44,256 nt of DNA from a virus, in the IMG/VR virus record IMGVR_UViG_3300030110_004183, positions 1-44,256 of that record. One strand, written 5' to 3'. This document shows positions 35,908-44,256 of the stretch, piece by piece (position 1 is the stretch's first letter; each line of letters starts with the position of its first letter). The notes under the pieces are model-generated. The model did no database searches, had not been told where the DNA came from, and saw only the letters and a program-made list of their open reading frames with translations. The position numbers were made by a program, and so were the translations under genes.

Positions 35908-36537
35908 ATGGCCACCAATATCACAGGCTCGGTTTCTTTGGTCTATGGGACACATAACCATAGCGAGACTTTTAATACGACCGCCTCTACTCTTACCAAT
36001 GCTAATGAGGCCCATGACTATTCTGCTGGTGGTGGTCGGGCGGTAGTCGGGGGCGCGTTACTTGATCCCGGCACTATAGATGGGGCCGAAGGTTTGTTGC
36101 TCATAAAGAATGACAATAACTTTGGAGCCTTAGGAGTTAGCTTTGATGGGACTAATTACGATATTAGTATTCCAGCTAAAGTAGCTAACCTTATCTCAGT
36201 TGGTCCCACTGGCCCCGCTAAAGTAAAAGCTGACGTTGCAGGTAATGTTACCAACGCAGATGTAGTTTCAGTTACAACTGCTGGGGGAATAGTATTTGGA
36301 GGCTCTCCTACAGTGCATGTAGGCACTGCTATAATGACAGCTTCATCAGGCGGAGACTTTGCTAACGACCTACTTGTTGAAATTGATTCACCTACTACAG
36401 GCACTGTTTTTGAGTTAGATGGGGTAACTAAAAAAGATTTAAAGACAGGTGAAGGAACAGCGAACGGCTACGACGCTTCGACGACAGTTAATTTAGTCTA
36501 TATCACTAAATTTAGATACACCCTCACTGAAGCATAA
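35908..36537 (+). CDS. 209-aa beta-rich tail-region protein
   Basis: Rich in Gly, Thr, Val and Ala with alternating hydrophobic residues and low Lys/Cys content, the composition of a beta-structured virion protein. No recognised family. It lies between head and tail genes with short spacing. Confidence 0.65.
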   Translation: MATNITGSVSLVYGTHNHSETFNTTASTLTNANEAHDYSAGGGRAVVGGALLDPGTIDGAEGLLLIKNDNNFGALGVSFDGTNYDISIPAKVANLISVGPTGPAKVKADVAGNVTNADVVSVTTAGGIVFGGSPTVHVGTAIMTASSGGDFANDLLVEIDSPTTGTVFELDGVTKKDLKTGEGTANGYDASTTVNLVYITKFRYTLTEA

Positions 36538-36554
36538 TTTAACAACCAACAATC

Positions 36555-36815
36555 ATGGCAACCAACAACATCGAAAAACAATCCTTCGGGCAGGCCGGAG
36601 CGACTTTTGAATCTGGGACTACTGCTGTAACAGGTGATTTCTGTTCTATCTTCTTTTTAGAAGACACAGTGTTTACCTCACTGACATGGCCAGAACTAGA
36701 CGGCGACACCGTAGCGTCGGGTTCTGTAGTCTTCCCCGAAGGTTCTTCTATCTTCGGCCAGATCACCGCTTTCCAACTGACTAGCGGCAAAGTGCTTGCT
36801 TACAAAGCTGCGTAA
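36555..36815 (+). CDS. 86-aa small beta-rich virion protein
   Basis: The pattern GATFESGTTAVTGDFCSIFFLEDTVF then LTSGKVLAYKAA resembles small phage proteins next to tail-fibre or capsid-fibre genes. Its stop overlaps the next ATG (TAATG), so it is coupled to the LamG tail gene. Confidence 0.65.
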   Translation: MATNNIEKQSFGQAGATFESGTTAVTGDFCSIFFLEDTVFTSLTWPELDGDTVASGSVVFPEGSSIFGQITAFQLTSGKVLAYKAA

Positions 36816-39800
36816 TGCATTTAGGATTGGGAAATAGCCAGAAAGCAAAACGCTTTCGGAAATTCGTAACTCGTTCTTCCACCAAGTTCGACGGGTCGGA
36901 CGGCTATGTGGACACAGGTGTTCAGCCCGATTTCATCCACACCAATGCGACCATGGCTTATTGGGTCAAGATGGGTGACTTGTCGGGAGCGCAGCTTTCC
37001 GGAACACACAACGGTAAAAGATTCTACCTCGGTTTTTATAACGCGACCGCAGGAATGGGGGTGCAAAACACCAACAACCTTGGTTCAGGTGCCGATTTAA
37101 GTAGCTTTCTCAAGGTCAATACATGGCACCACATAGCGATGGTTGCTGAAGGGGGCACTGCTACTTTTTACTTGGATGGTGTTGCTCGTGACACGCTGGC
37201 GTACACGCAAAACAGTGCTAACAACCCTAGCGCAAATCTGCTTATCGGCGCGGTTACAAATAACGGAAGTACTGCCCAAGATTTTATGAATGCGTCGATT
37301 GACGAGTTTGCTGTCTTCTCTTCAGCACTTACAGCTCGCGAAATAGACGCCTTATATAACAACGGGCAGCCGACTAAAATAAGAACTAACCCAAACCTTG
37401 CCCACTGGTATCGCATGGGGGAAGGCAAGCTGGACGGTAAGAGCGATGGGGACGAGAACCTGCTGTTTGACCAAGGACCGAATGGTGGACTGAGTAGTGA
37501 GAAGGTCACTAATGGTGACCTGAGCACTTGGACAGACACTGACACCATCGCTACTTGGAATCACAAGGACTCAAATAACAACTCCGGCGGCGGCGTTATT
37601 AGTCAAGTTGGTAGTGGGGAAGGAAGCGGAGGAACCGGCTTGGGTAGTGCCAACTTCTTCACGGCATCAGCTACTACCATGAGACTGACTTCGGGGGTGG
37701 TAAGTGAAGCGGGCAAAAGCTATCAACTTGAAATAGAGGTAAGCCGTTATGTGCAAGGAATCATTCGGGTGCAAGGCGCGGTGGCTCAGGACTTTGGTGC
37801 TTCTGACATAGTTAATGGGAAAATTGTAAAACTATTTACAGCATCTAGCGCCACATACATTAGAGTGCAAGGCTCGGACCCGTGTGATTTCACAATAGAC
37901 AACGTGAGTCTAAAGGAGGTCCAGAACGTGGGCACCCTTGTTAATGCCCCAGAGATTCAAGCGGACGGCGGCACGGAGCTGGTTACTAATGGGACGTTTG
38001 ATACGGATGTAAGTGGTTGGGCCGCGTATTCAGGGGGAACAGTAACGTGGAGTGCTGGCACAGCTATTACTGGCGCAGTGGGGACAGATGACCGTGGGGG
38101 AATGACGCAGACGATAACAACGGTGAATGGCAGAAAATATACGATGTCATTCCAGATAATCTCTCGCACCTCAACGAAGTGGGAAGTTTACAATCAGACC
38201 GCAAACGCGACCCTCATAGAGGGCACCGATTTAGGCGCACACAAGATTACTTTCACCGCTGCGGGAAGTAGCACGCAATTCAGTTTCTATGCAAAGCAAG
38301 CAGGAACAAGTGATGGAACTGTAGCTTGGGATAACATCTCCGTCAAAGAGGTCACCGAAAGCGTCCCCAAGCAGTGCAAGAATCTGCCCAGCGCAGGGAG
38401 CGCGAAGAGCATGGCGTTTGATGGGACGGATGACTTCGTGGATTGCGGAACAGGTATAAGCGCAGCATTCGGAGACGACGTACCTGAGATTACCGTTTCA
38501 ATGTGGGTCAACGTCCACGAAACTGATAGCAGTAAAAACAGCAATCACGGGTTGTTTAGCATTGGAACAGCAAATTTTGAAGGCCATGGGGAGGTTGATG
38601 TGATTCTACAAGCAGGTAGTAATCGACTAGAGTTTCGATTGAACGATGTTGGCTACCGAATTTTTATTGCTTTTGATTATATCAATAAGTGGCAGCACCT
38701 TTGCTTTGTGTTTAAAGGCGGAGACGCGGACGAAACTGGCGTATATATTGACGGCGTAAGACAAACCCCTTCAAGCACTTCAGGATCAGTTCCCTCAGTC
38801 ACCGATTTAGATTTTATTGGACGCAAAGTAATTATTGGGGGTTATTACAGCACCTCGTTTTGTTGCACGGGCAGCATAGATGAAGTAGCTATCTGGGACA
38901 CGGTGCTCGATGCGGACGCCGTGAAGGCCCTCTACAACGCAGGGGAGCCCACGCCGGTCACCACAAAGACTGGGGCCTACGACATTTACAGGGACAATCT
39001 CCAAGCGTATTACAAGATGGGGGACGCATCGGACCCTGCGGCAGACGGGACGAATAACCTGCTCTTTGACCAAACGAATCCGGGGGAGGTCGAGATGATC
39101 ACTAACGGAGACTTCAGCAATGGGACTACGGATTGGACTACTATTGGCGGCGGAGCTTTGTCGGTAGTCAACGGAAAGCTGAGAGTCACAAGCAGCAGCT
39201 CTTACAGATACGCCTATCAACTTATGACGACTAGGGTTGGTGGTGTATATTCGGTTACGGTTGAAGCCACAAAAGGGACGAGTCCTAACTATGATTCTTT
39301 TGTCGGCACCGGAACTGGAGCGGGCAACCTTGTGTATCTGGGTGCCGGAGGTGGTTCAGACAGTCAGGGAGACACTACAACGCAGTCTGGAATCTTTACT
39401 GCTACCACAACCACATCGTATCTTATGTTGCGTTCCCGAAATGAAAGCAGCGTTGCTGATGCCTTTACAGATTTTGACAACGTAAGCGTCAAAGAATACA
39501 ACGGACACACCGGCGTTATCAACAACGCCACAATACAGACAGAAGCACCCAAGCAAATCTATGCGCTGCCTGCGGTGGCCAACACCAAGAGCATTAACTT
39601 TGACGGAAGCAACGACCACTTGGTGACACAGGTGGACAAAACCTTAGCGACTCGCTATTACAGCTTCTGGGCCAAGAGTAGCACTACATCAAGGACTGCC
39701 GTCTGGGACCACGGAGCAAGTGTAGGTGGAGTGTTTTTCTTTAATTGGGGAGACAAACCCATTCTTTATAACGGCACTGGATATTATATTTTCTGGAACG

Positions 39801-41041
39801 ACAACCCCGCACAAGACGACGGTGAATGGCACCACTGGACCGTGTATCAAAAGCACGATGACATAGCTGCAAGCAAACTTTGGTGTGACGGTGTTTTGCA
39901 GACTGTTTCCTCGACCTCTACTGGGGACGGTGCTGGAACCGCTTTTACGACAGGCATTAAAATTGGTTCTCAACACTATCCTTTCAACGGAAGCATCGAC
40001 GAATTCTCCATCCATGAGGACCTAGATGATGAATCGATTCGTAGCCTTTTCAATCGCGGACGCCCTATAGACATTTCTAGCAACCACGGAGCATACGACT
40101 TGAGCGACAAGGCGCTGCACTGGTGGCGCATGGGGGACGCGACAAGTCCTGCTGCTGACGGGACCAACGATATAATCTTTCAGGGACTGGAAGCTGAAGG
40201 AAGCGAGGAGGTTACTAATGGGGACTTTAGCAACGGCGCAACAGGTTGGACACCTGCTGGTTCCTTACAAGCTTCAGCATCTGATGGTGCTCTTCTGCTT
40301 ACTCACCCTGACGCTGGCACTTGGTATGGAAACTATCTTCCCTTTACCTCGTCAAACCTTGTAGCGGGGCGCACCTACAAAGTGACCTTTGACGCCCAAT
40401 ACGTTTCTGGAACTCAGACTTTGCGCCTTGCGTATAACTCGACAGTTGTCCGTGACCTGACAAGTGCTGACTATGACTCAACCTTCCGAACATACGAAGC
40501 AGTGTTCACTGCAACATTTGCTGGCAGTTTTAGGGTGTTTATCAATGGCGGTACAGGTTCGTTTAAAATAGACAACGTGTCCATCAAGCAGCTCCGCGGG
40601 CAATACATAGGCGTCGAAGAAATCACTAACGGAGACTTCTCCTCTTCCAGCAACTGGACTTTAACAGGAACCGCCGAAATCACAGGTGGTGTCGCTAATT
40701 GGCCTGACGCTACAAACTCTACTATTTATCAAAATGCAAACATCAACCTTGCTGGAATCCACGCTTACCGGCTTGAATATGATGTTGTAACTACGAACGG
40801 AAGTTCAGGCTTGCGCCTTGATGGAGGTAGTTCCGCATTTGCGACTACATCAATTCCCTCTGACACTGTGGGAAGGAAGACGGTGTATGTAGTAAGCAAC
40901 GGGTCACAGGCATATCTTATGTTTAACAACTCCGCAGCGTTCGTCGGCTCAATCGACAATGTGTCGTTAAAACCTGTCGGCGGCTCAGCAGTGATGACCA
41001 ACATGACAACTTCAGACATTCAAACAGACACCCCTTATTAA
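36815..41041 (+). CDS. Modular LamG/carbohydrate-binding tail protein, 1,408 aa
   Basis: Built of three LamG/concanavalin-like domains (about residues 20-220, 532-711, 926-1084), each ending with a GSIDEVAIW- or ASIDEFAVF-type strand and ALYNxGxPT. Each is followed by a [YW]RMGDA-linker-LLFDQ block. Five jelly-roll, CBM-like modules begin EVTNGDFS-type and end DN[IV]S[LVI]K (about 229-365, 388-507, 760-893, 1131-1261, 1268-1386). The protein probably forms the host-contacting part of the tail and binds surface glycans. No enzymatic motif. The internal repeats suggest growth by duplication. Confidence 0.82.
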   Translation: MHLGLGNSQKAKRFRKFVTRSSTKFDGSDGYVDTGVQPDFIHTNATMAYWVKMGDLSGAQLSGTHNGKRFYLGFYNATAGMGVQNTNNLGSGADLSSFLKVNTWHHIAMVAEGGTATFYLDGVARDTLAYTQNSANNPSANLLIGAVTNNGSTAQDFMNASIDEFAVFSSALTAREIDALYNNGQPTKIRTNPNLAHWYRMGEGKLDGKSDGDENLLFDQGPNGGLSSEKVTNGDLSTWTDTDTIATWNHKDSNNNSGGGVISQVGSGEGSGGTGLGSANFFTASATTMRLTSGVVSEAGKSYQLEIEVSRYVQGIIRVQGAVAQDFGASDIVNGKIVKLFTASSATYIRVQGSDPCDFTIDNVSLKEVQNVGTLVNAPEIQADGGTELVTNGTFDTDVSGWAAYSGGTVTWSAGTAITGAVGTDDRGGMTQTITTVNGRKYTMSFQIISRTSTKWEVYNQTANATLIEGTDLGAHKITFTAAGSSTQFSFYAKQAGTSDGTVAWDNISVKEVTESVPKQCKNLPSAGSAKSMAFDGTDDFVDCGTGISAAFGDDVPEITVSMWVNVHETDSSKNSNHGLFSIGTANFEGHGEVDVILQAGSNRLEFRLNDVGYRIFIAFDYINKWQHLCFVFKGGDADETGVYIDGVRQTPSSTSGSVPSVTDLDFIGRKVIIGGYYSTSFCCTGSIDEVAIWDTVLDADAVKALYNAGEPTPVTTKTGAYDIYRDNLQAYYKMGDASDPAADGTNNLLFDQTNPGEVEMITNGDFSNGTTDWTTIGGGALSVVNGKLRVTSSSSYRYAYQLMTTRVGGVYSVTVEATKGTSPNYDSFVGTGTGAGNLVYLGAGGGSDSQGDTTTQSGIFTATTTTSYLMLRSRNESSVADAFTDFDNVSVKEYNGHTGVINNATIQTEAPKQIYALPAVANTKSINFDGSNDHLVTQVDKTLATRYYSFWAKSSTTSRTAVWDHGASVGGVFFFNWGDKPILYNGTGYYIFWNDNPAQDDGEWHHWTVYQKHDDIAASKLWCDGVLQTVSSTSTGDGAGTAFTTGIKIGSQHYPFNGSIDEFSIHEDLDDESIRSLFNRGRPIDISSNHGAYDLSDKALHWWRMGDATSPAADGTNDIIFQGLEAEGSEEVTNGDFSNGATGWTPAGSLQASASDGALLLTHPDAGTWYGNYLPFTSSNLVAGRTYKVTFDAQYVSGTQTLRLAYNSTVVRDLTSADYDSTFRTYEAVFTATFAGSFRVFINGGTGSFKIDNVSIKQLRGQYIGVEEITNGDFSSSSNWTLTGTAEITGGVANWPDATNSTIYQNANINLAGIHAYRLEYDVVTTNGSSGLRLDGGSSAFATTSIPSDTVGRKTVYVVSNGSQAYLMFNNSAAFVGSIDNVSLKPVGGSAVMTNMTTSDIQTDTPY

Positions 41042-41043
41042 CC

Positions 41044-41361
41044 ATGAGTTACGAAAATAGAAAGTGGGTTGTAATGACCCTAGAAGATATCAACGCTGGA
41101 GACATCAGCGAAGAGCAGGTAGTCGTCGACGACGAAGGAGAAGAGACTACGGAGCAAGTGGTGGTCGGCAATACGTTTATCGATGCCGCCATTGAATCCT
41201 CTAAGGCTACCCTCCGCCTATCGGTAGACGGAACCAAGACCATCTTGAAGTGGGACGGAGAGACACCAGAAGTGTTTGAGGGAATGGACACCTACACCCA
41301 TGCAGAGATTCTTGCAGAGCTTGCTGGTGCCGATTGGACCTCTCAGGAAAACACCCCGTAA
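41044..41361 (+). CDS. 105-aa tail-region protein
   Basis: A small acidic protein (WVVMTLEDINAGDISEEQVVVDDEGEE, then LRLSVDGTKTILKWDG). It lies 2 bp after the LamG gene, between tail-fibre genes, and is perhaps a chaperone or connector. Unknown. Confidence 0.65.
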   Translation: MSYENRKWVVMTLEDINAGDISEEQVVVDDEGEETTEQVVVGNTFIDAAIESSKATLRLSVDGTKTILKWDGETPEVFEGMDTYTHAEILAELAGADWTSQENTP

Positions 41362-41369
41362 CCTGAACC

Positions 41370-41738
41370 ATGGCTAATATTCAATTACAGCGCGGACAGC
41401 AACAGCAGATCGACGTTACCCTTAAAGACTCTGGGGGTAGTGTCGTTGACCTTAGTTCTGGCAAATCAGCGAAGCTTGTTATTCGCCGTTCTTTGACGGG
41501 CGCTATAATTGACACCTTAACCGGAGTATCGGGGAATACTGGTTTACGAATTCTTCTCAACGCTACCGCCGCAAACATAAACTTAAAGTGGTCTACTGCT
41601 GAAGCCACTAAACTCCCCAACGAATCCGTTACTGTTATTGGGGATATAAAAATATCAAATAACAGCACTTTTGCTAGTGGTGAAATAATCCATCACATCC
41701 GTTTAACTTTCGACATAACCCCTGAAATAGTTTCATAA
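41370..41738 (+). CDS. 122-aa beta-rich baseplate/fibre accessory protein
   Basis: The pattern IQLQRGQQQQIDVTLKD, then VDLSSGKSAKLVIRRS and GDIKISNNSTFASGEIIHHIRLTF, resembles small immunoglobulin-like domains found beside receptor-binding proteins (BppU N-domain-like). Its stop overlaps the next start (TAATG). Confidence 0.6.
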   Translation: MANIQLQRGQQQQIDVTLKDSGGSVVDLSSGKSAKLVIRRSLTGAIIDTLTGVSGNTGLRILLNATAANINLKWSTAEATKLPNESVTVIGDIKISNNSTFASGEIIHHIRLTFDITPEIVS

Positions 41739-44256
41739 TGGCCAACGAATCAGTCACAGTTACCCAGACCCTTGATCAGGTAACCGTAGTTTCAGAGGGA
41801 CCAGTTGGTCTGAACGCGGGGGGCACCATTTCAGGTGCCCTTAATGTTGGTGCCGACGGCAACGGCCACGACGTAAAGTTTTTTGGTGCTAGCTCTGGCA
41901 AATACATGCAGTGGGACCAGAGCGCCGATAAGTTGTTCATTAACGGGGAGCTTGAGGTCAACGGCAGCGCCACCACATTCAACTCAACCGTCATCACGAT
42001 TGATGACCCCGTATTTACGCTTGGCGGTCAAGAAGGCTCTCCTCTAACGGGAAACGATAGCAAAGATCGGGGCATAGAATTCTTTTATAACGATGGTGCC
42101 GCGAAGAGAGGCTTCATGGGTTACGACGACAGTGCGGATGCGTTTACATTCCTGACGAGCGCGACGAACTCGAACGAAGTCTTTAGTGGGACGGAAGCAA
42201 CCATCCATGCGGGCACAGTAAAAACCCCGACTATTGGAACCCAAAGCGGCAACCTGACCCTTGCTCCGGCAGGGACATACATCAACTTTACAGGCAAGCG
42301 CCTTTACGGTTCCAATGTGGGTCTGGGCTATCATCTTAACGCAGTATCTGCTCAATACGTTGCACTTGGGGCAGGTATAGACAGCCCTACGGCATCGCTT
42401 TCTCGCACGGCTAACGGAACAATCGCGCTGGGTAACGGAACCCAAAACGATGCGAGCGGAACGCTTCATGTAGGTGCGATTGGTGTTGGCACTACTTCAC
42501 CTGCCGGTGAAGTCGAAATTCAGGGAACCGGCGACCTTCTTTATTTGCGCGAGACCGGACGCGAGGCCGCAACGATCACGGGGCAAGGCAACGGCTCAGG
42601 AAGCCAGATGATATTCAAGACCCATTCAGGGTCAGCTTTGTCTGAGGCGATGAGAATTTTGCCTTCGGGTAATGTGGGAATTAATCAAACCTCCCCAACC
42701 GCATTCCTCCACATCGGCGGCGGGGTGTCGGACACCTACGCCAAGATTGGTTACTACTGGACCTTCGCAAGTAACACTCTCAGCAGCAGCGGAGCTTTGA
42801 AGCTAAACGCCGGATCAGGCGAAAACATACACCTTCAAGAAAACGGCACTGACCGGCTTGTCGTCAAGCATACGACCGGCAACGTCGGGATAGGAGTCGC
42901 GGCACCAGCAGCAAAACTAGATGTCACCACATCTCTCAGCAGCGGCGCAACACTGGATCTCTTTAAGAGTGCCCTGACCTCTTACCCGTCAAACAGCGAT
43001 GTCAAAGGAGCCTATATTGAGCTGACTGATGATAGTAATTCAGGTAACTCGCGTGTCTATGGCATTGATGTTGATATAACACATGCAAAAAACCACGCCT
43101 CGAATAGAATTTACGGCGTGCATAGTGTCTTAGATGGCACTGGCTCGAACAATCAATACGCAGGATATTTTGAGTCTGCCGCTGCGAGTGGTTACACAGG
43201 CGACCACGGAGAGAGCGCAACCCTGCTGGTGAATGGAAAAGGAACAGCACACATCTTCCGTGTAGAAGATAATGACACTGGTGTTTTCACAATCCTAGAC
43301 GGCGGCAACGTAGGGATAGGAACTTCGGCAGCTTCAGAGTTGCTCCATGTATCCAGCGCCACTTCTCACAAGCCCGTTGTAGTTGTTGAAAACACGAATG
43401 CGGACTCCTCTGGCACGTTCTTGCGAATGCTCAAAAACACCGCAAGCCCTGCGGTCAATGACAGCATCGGATCGTTGCAGTATCAGTCTAACAATGATCA
43501 GGGCAGCGGCAGAGTCTATGCTCAGATTGCGGCCCGAATCCATGACCCTGTTGCTGCGACGGTCACAGGAGAGCTAAAGTTCAACACGTTTGTCAATGGG
43601 ACTGACACGACGGTGATGACTATGCTGGATGGCAACGTCGGCATCGGCACTACGGCACCAGCGAGTGCGTTGGACGTTTCAGGTAGTGGGATTCAGCAAT
43701 TAATTGTTGCTGATACAGCGTCTATTGCAGCAGGTGTTGGTGGCGGGATTACATTTTATGGGGCCTACCAATTAGGCAGTCCGGGAGCAAGAACCTCGTT
43801 CGGACGTATAGAAGCAAAGAAAACAAACGCTACCGCGGGGGATTACGGAGCGGGCTTGGCTCTATCGACAAGAGTTAATGGTGGAGGCGCTCTTACCGAA
43901 AGATTAACAATTCTTGAGGGCGGGAACGTCGGCATCGGAACTACGGCTCCCGCAGCAAAGCTCCATGTTGAGGGAACAAACAACGAGTTCGTCCAACTCA
44001 TCCGAACCGCGAACAATAATGCGGCGACTCTGAACGAGTTCAGCAGCTACTACAGCCTATCTATCCAAAATAGAACCTCTGGTTCGTTCTTGAATTTTAG
44101 CGGCGACGGGAATTACAGCTCGCTGCAAGCAACTGACGGTGCCGGTTCCGCAACCGCAAAGATTATTTCCCTTAATCCTTTCGGCGGAAGCGTCGGGATA
44201 GGAACTACGGCTCCATCAGCTAATCTTCACGTAAAATCCAACAATGCGGGAAGCTT
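41738..44256 (+). CDS. Tail fibre with VGIGTT repeats, C-terminus cut by window edge
   Basis: Open to the right edge; 839 complete codons visible. The N-terminus (ESVTVTQTLDQVTVVSEGPVG) is followed by beta-structured modules. Seven copies of the motif GNVGIGTTAPAAKLHV or close variants occur near 42483, 42675, 42880, 43305, 43630, 43922 and 44190. This is typical of long trimeric phage fibres and other proteins that end in a peptidase S74 intramolecular chaperone. The chaperone itself would lie beyond the edge and is not seen. Confidence 0.85.
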   Translation, partial: MANESVTVTQTLDQVTVVSEGPVGLNAGGTISGALNVGADGNGHDVKFFGASSGKYMQWDQSADKLFINGELEVNGSATTFNSTVITIDDPVFTLGGQEGSPLTGNDSKDRGIEFFYNDGAAKRGFMGYDDSADAFTFLTSATNSNEVFSGTEATIHAGTVKTPTIGTQSGNLTLAPAGTYINFTGKRLYGSNVGLGYHLNAVSAQYVALGAGIDSPTASLSRTANGTIALGNGTQNDASGTLHVGAIGVGTTSPAGEVEIQGTGDLLYLRETGREAATITGQGNGSGSQMIFKTHSGSALSEAMRILPSGNVGINQTSPTAFLHIGGGVSDTYAKIGYYWTFASNTLSSSGALKLNAGSGENIHLQENGTDRLVVKHTTGNVGIGVAAPAAKLDVTTSLSSGATLDLFKSALTSYPSNSDVKGAYIELTDDSNSGNSRVYGIDVDITHAKNHASNRIYGVHSVLDGTGSNNQYAGYFESAAASGYTGDHGESATLLVNGKGTAHIFRVEDNDTGVFTILDGGNVGIGTSAASELLHVSSATSHKPVVVVENTNADSSGTFLRMLKNTASPAVNDSIGSLQYQSNNDQGSGRVYAQIAARIHDPVAATVTGELKFNTFVNGTDTTVMTMLDGNVGIGTTAPASALDVSGSGIQQLIVADTASIAAGVGGGITFYGAYQLGSPGARTSFGRIEAKKTNATAGDYGAGLALSTRVNGGGALTERLTILEGGNVGIGTTAPAAKLHVEGTNNEFVQLIRTANNNAATLNEFSSYYSLSIQNRTSGSFLNFSGDGNYSSLQATDGAGSATAKIISLNPFGGSVGIGTTAPSANLHVKSNNAGS

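Overview
The window is part of a tailed double-stranded DNA phage genome (Caudoviricetes). The evidence is a large terminase, portal, acidic scaffold-like protein, major capsid protein, a giant 3,718-residue virion/ejection-type protein, a modular LamG tail protein and a tail-fibre gene that runs off the right edge. Virion genes of this type, with VGIGTT-repeat fibres and LamG tail proteins, are common in uncultured marine phages; the host cannot be read from the window. Two early promoters match the sigma-70 consensus (TTGACA, 17 bp, TATAAT or TATACT). Most genes lack a Shine-Dalgarno sequence and instead have A-rich leaders, stop-start overlaps (ATGA, TAATG) or, in one case, an almost leaderless start. 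No tRNA, rRNA, CRISPR array, integrase or IS element was seen.

Layout. (1) 1-2041, minus strand: a six-gene unit from a small-terminase-like HTH protein through small unknowns and an Nmad1/DUF1599-like protein to a RuvC-like resolvase cut by the left edge. (2) 2075-17831, plus strand: large terminase, an 88-bp hairpin element, three virion-type genes (one with an EF-hand loop), and an 11-kb gene for a large polyvalent protein carrying a J-domain, an intact HExxH metallopeptidase motif and a second, degenerate one. (3) 26708-17764, minus strand: about 16 tightly packed genes, probably early. They include a metallophosphoesterase, a zinc-ribbon protein and a DUF3150-like / MoxR-type AAA+ / VWA-metallopeptidase trio. 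They are driven by promoters at 26718-26746 and 23361-23389. (4) 26709-27107: non-coding DNA with several short repeat families, then two terminators. (5) 27108-27731, minus: one unknown gene. (6) 27922 to the end, plus: a basic protein, a second copy of the 88-bp element, a NUMOD4-like protein, portal, scaffold, capsid and a series of tail genes.

The strongest unexplained signal is the 10-mer AAACGTTTTA (TAAAACGTTT on the minus strand). Nine copies occur in the window, eight of them between 21.0 and 27.0 kb. They sit both inside genes, in two different reading frames, and between genes, mostly in one orientation. One copy forms a 20-bp perfect palindrome directly before the start codon of the DUF3150-like gene. 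This resembles a dispersed operator or stoperator system that would act on the leftward early block. Two further regulatory elements stand out: the paired 88-bp hairpins with a conserved central motif, which bound late transcription units, and a duplicated hairpin in the roughly 200-nt leader of the capsid gene.
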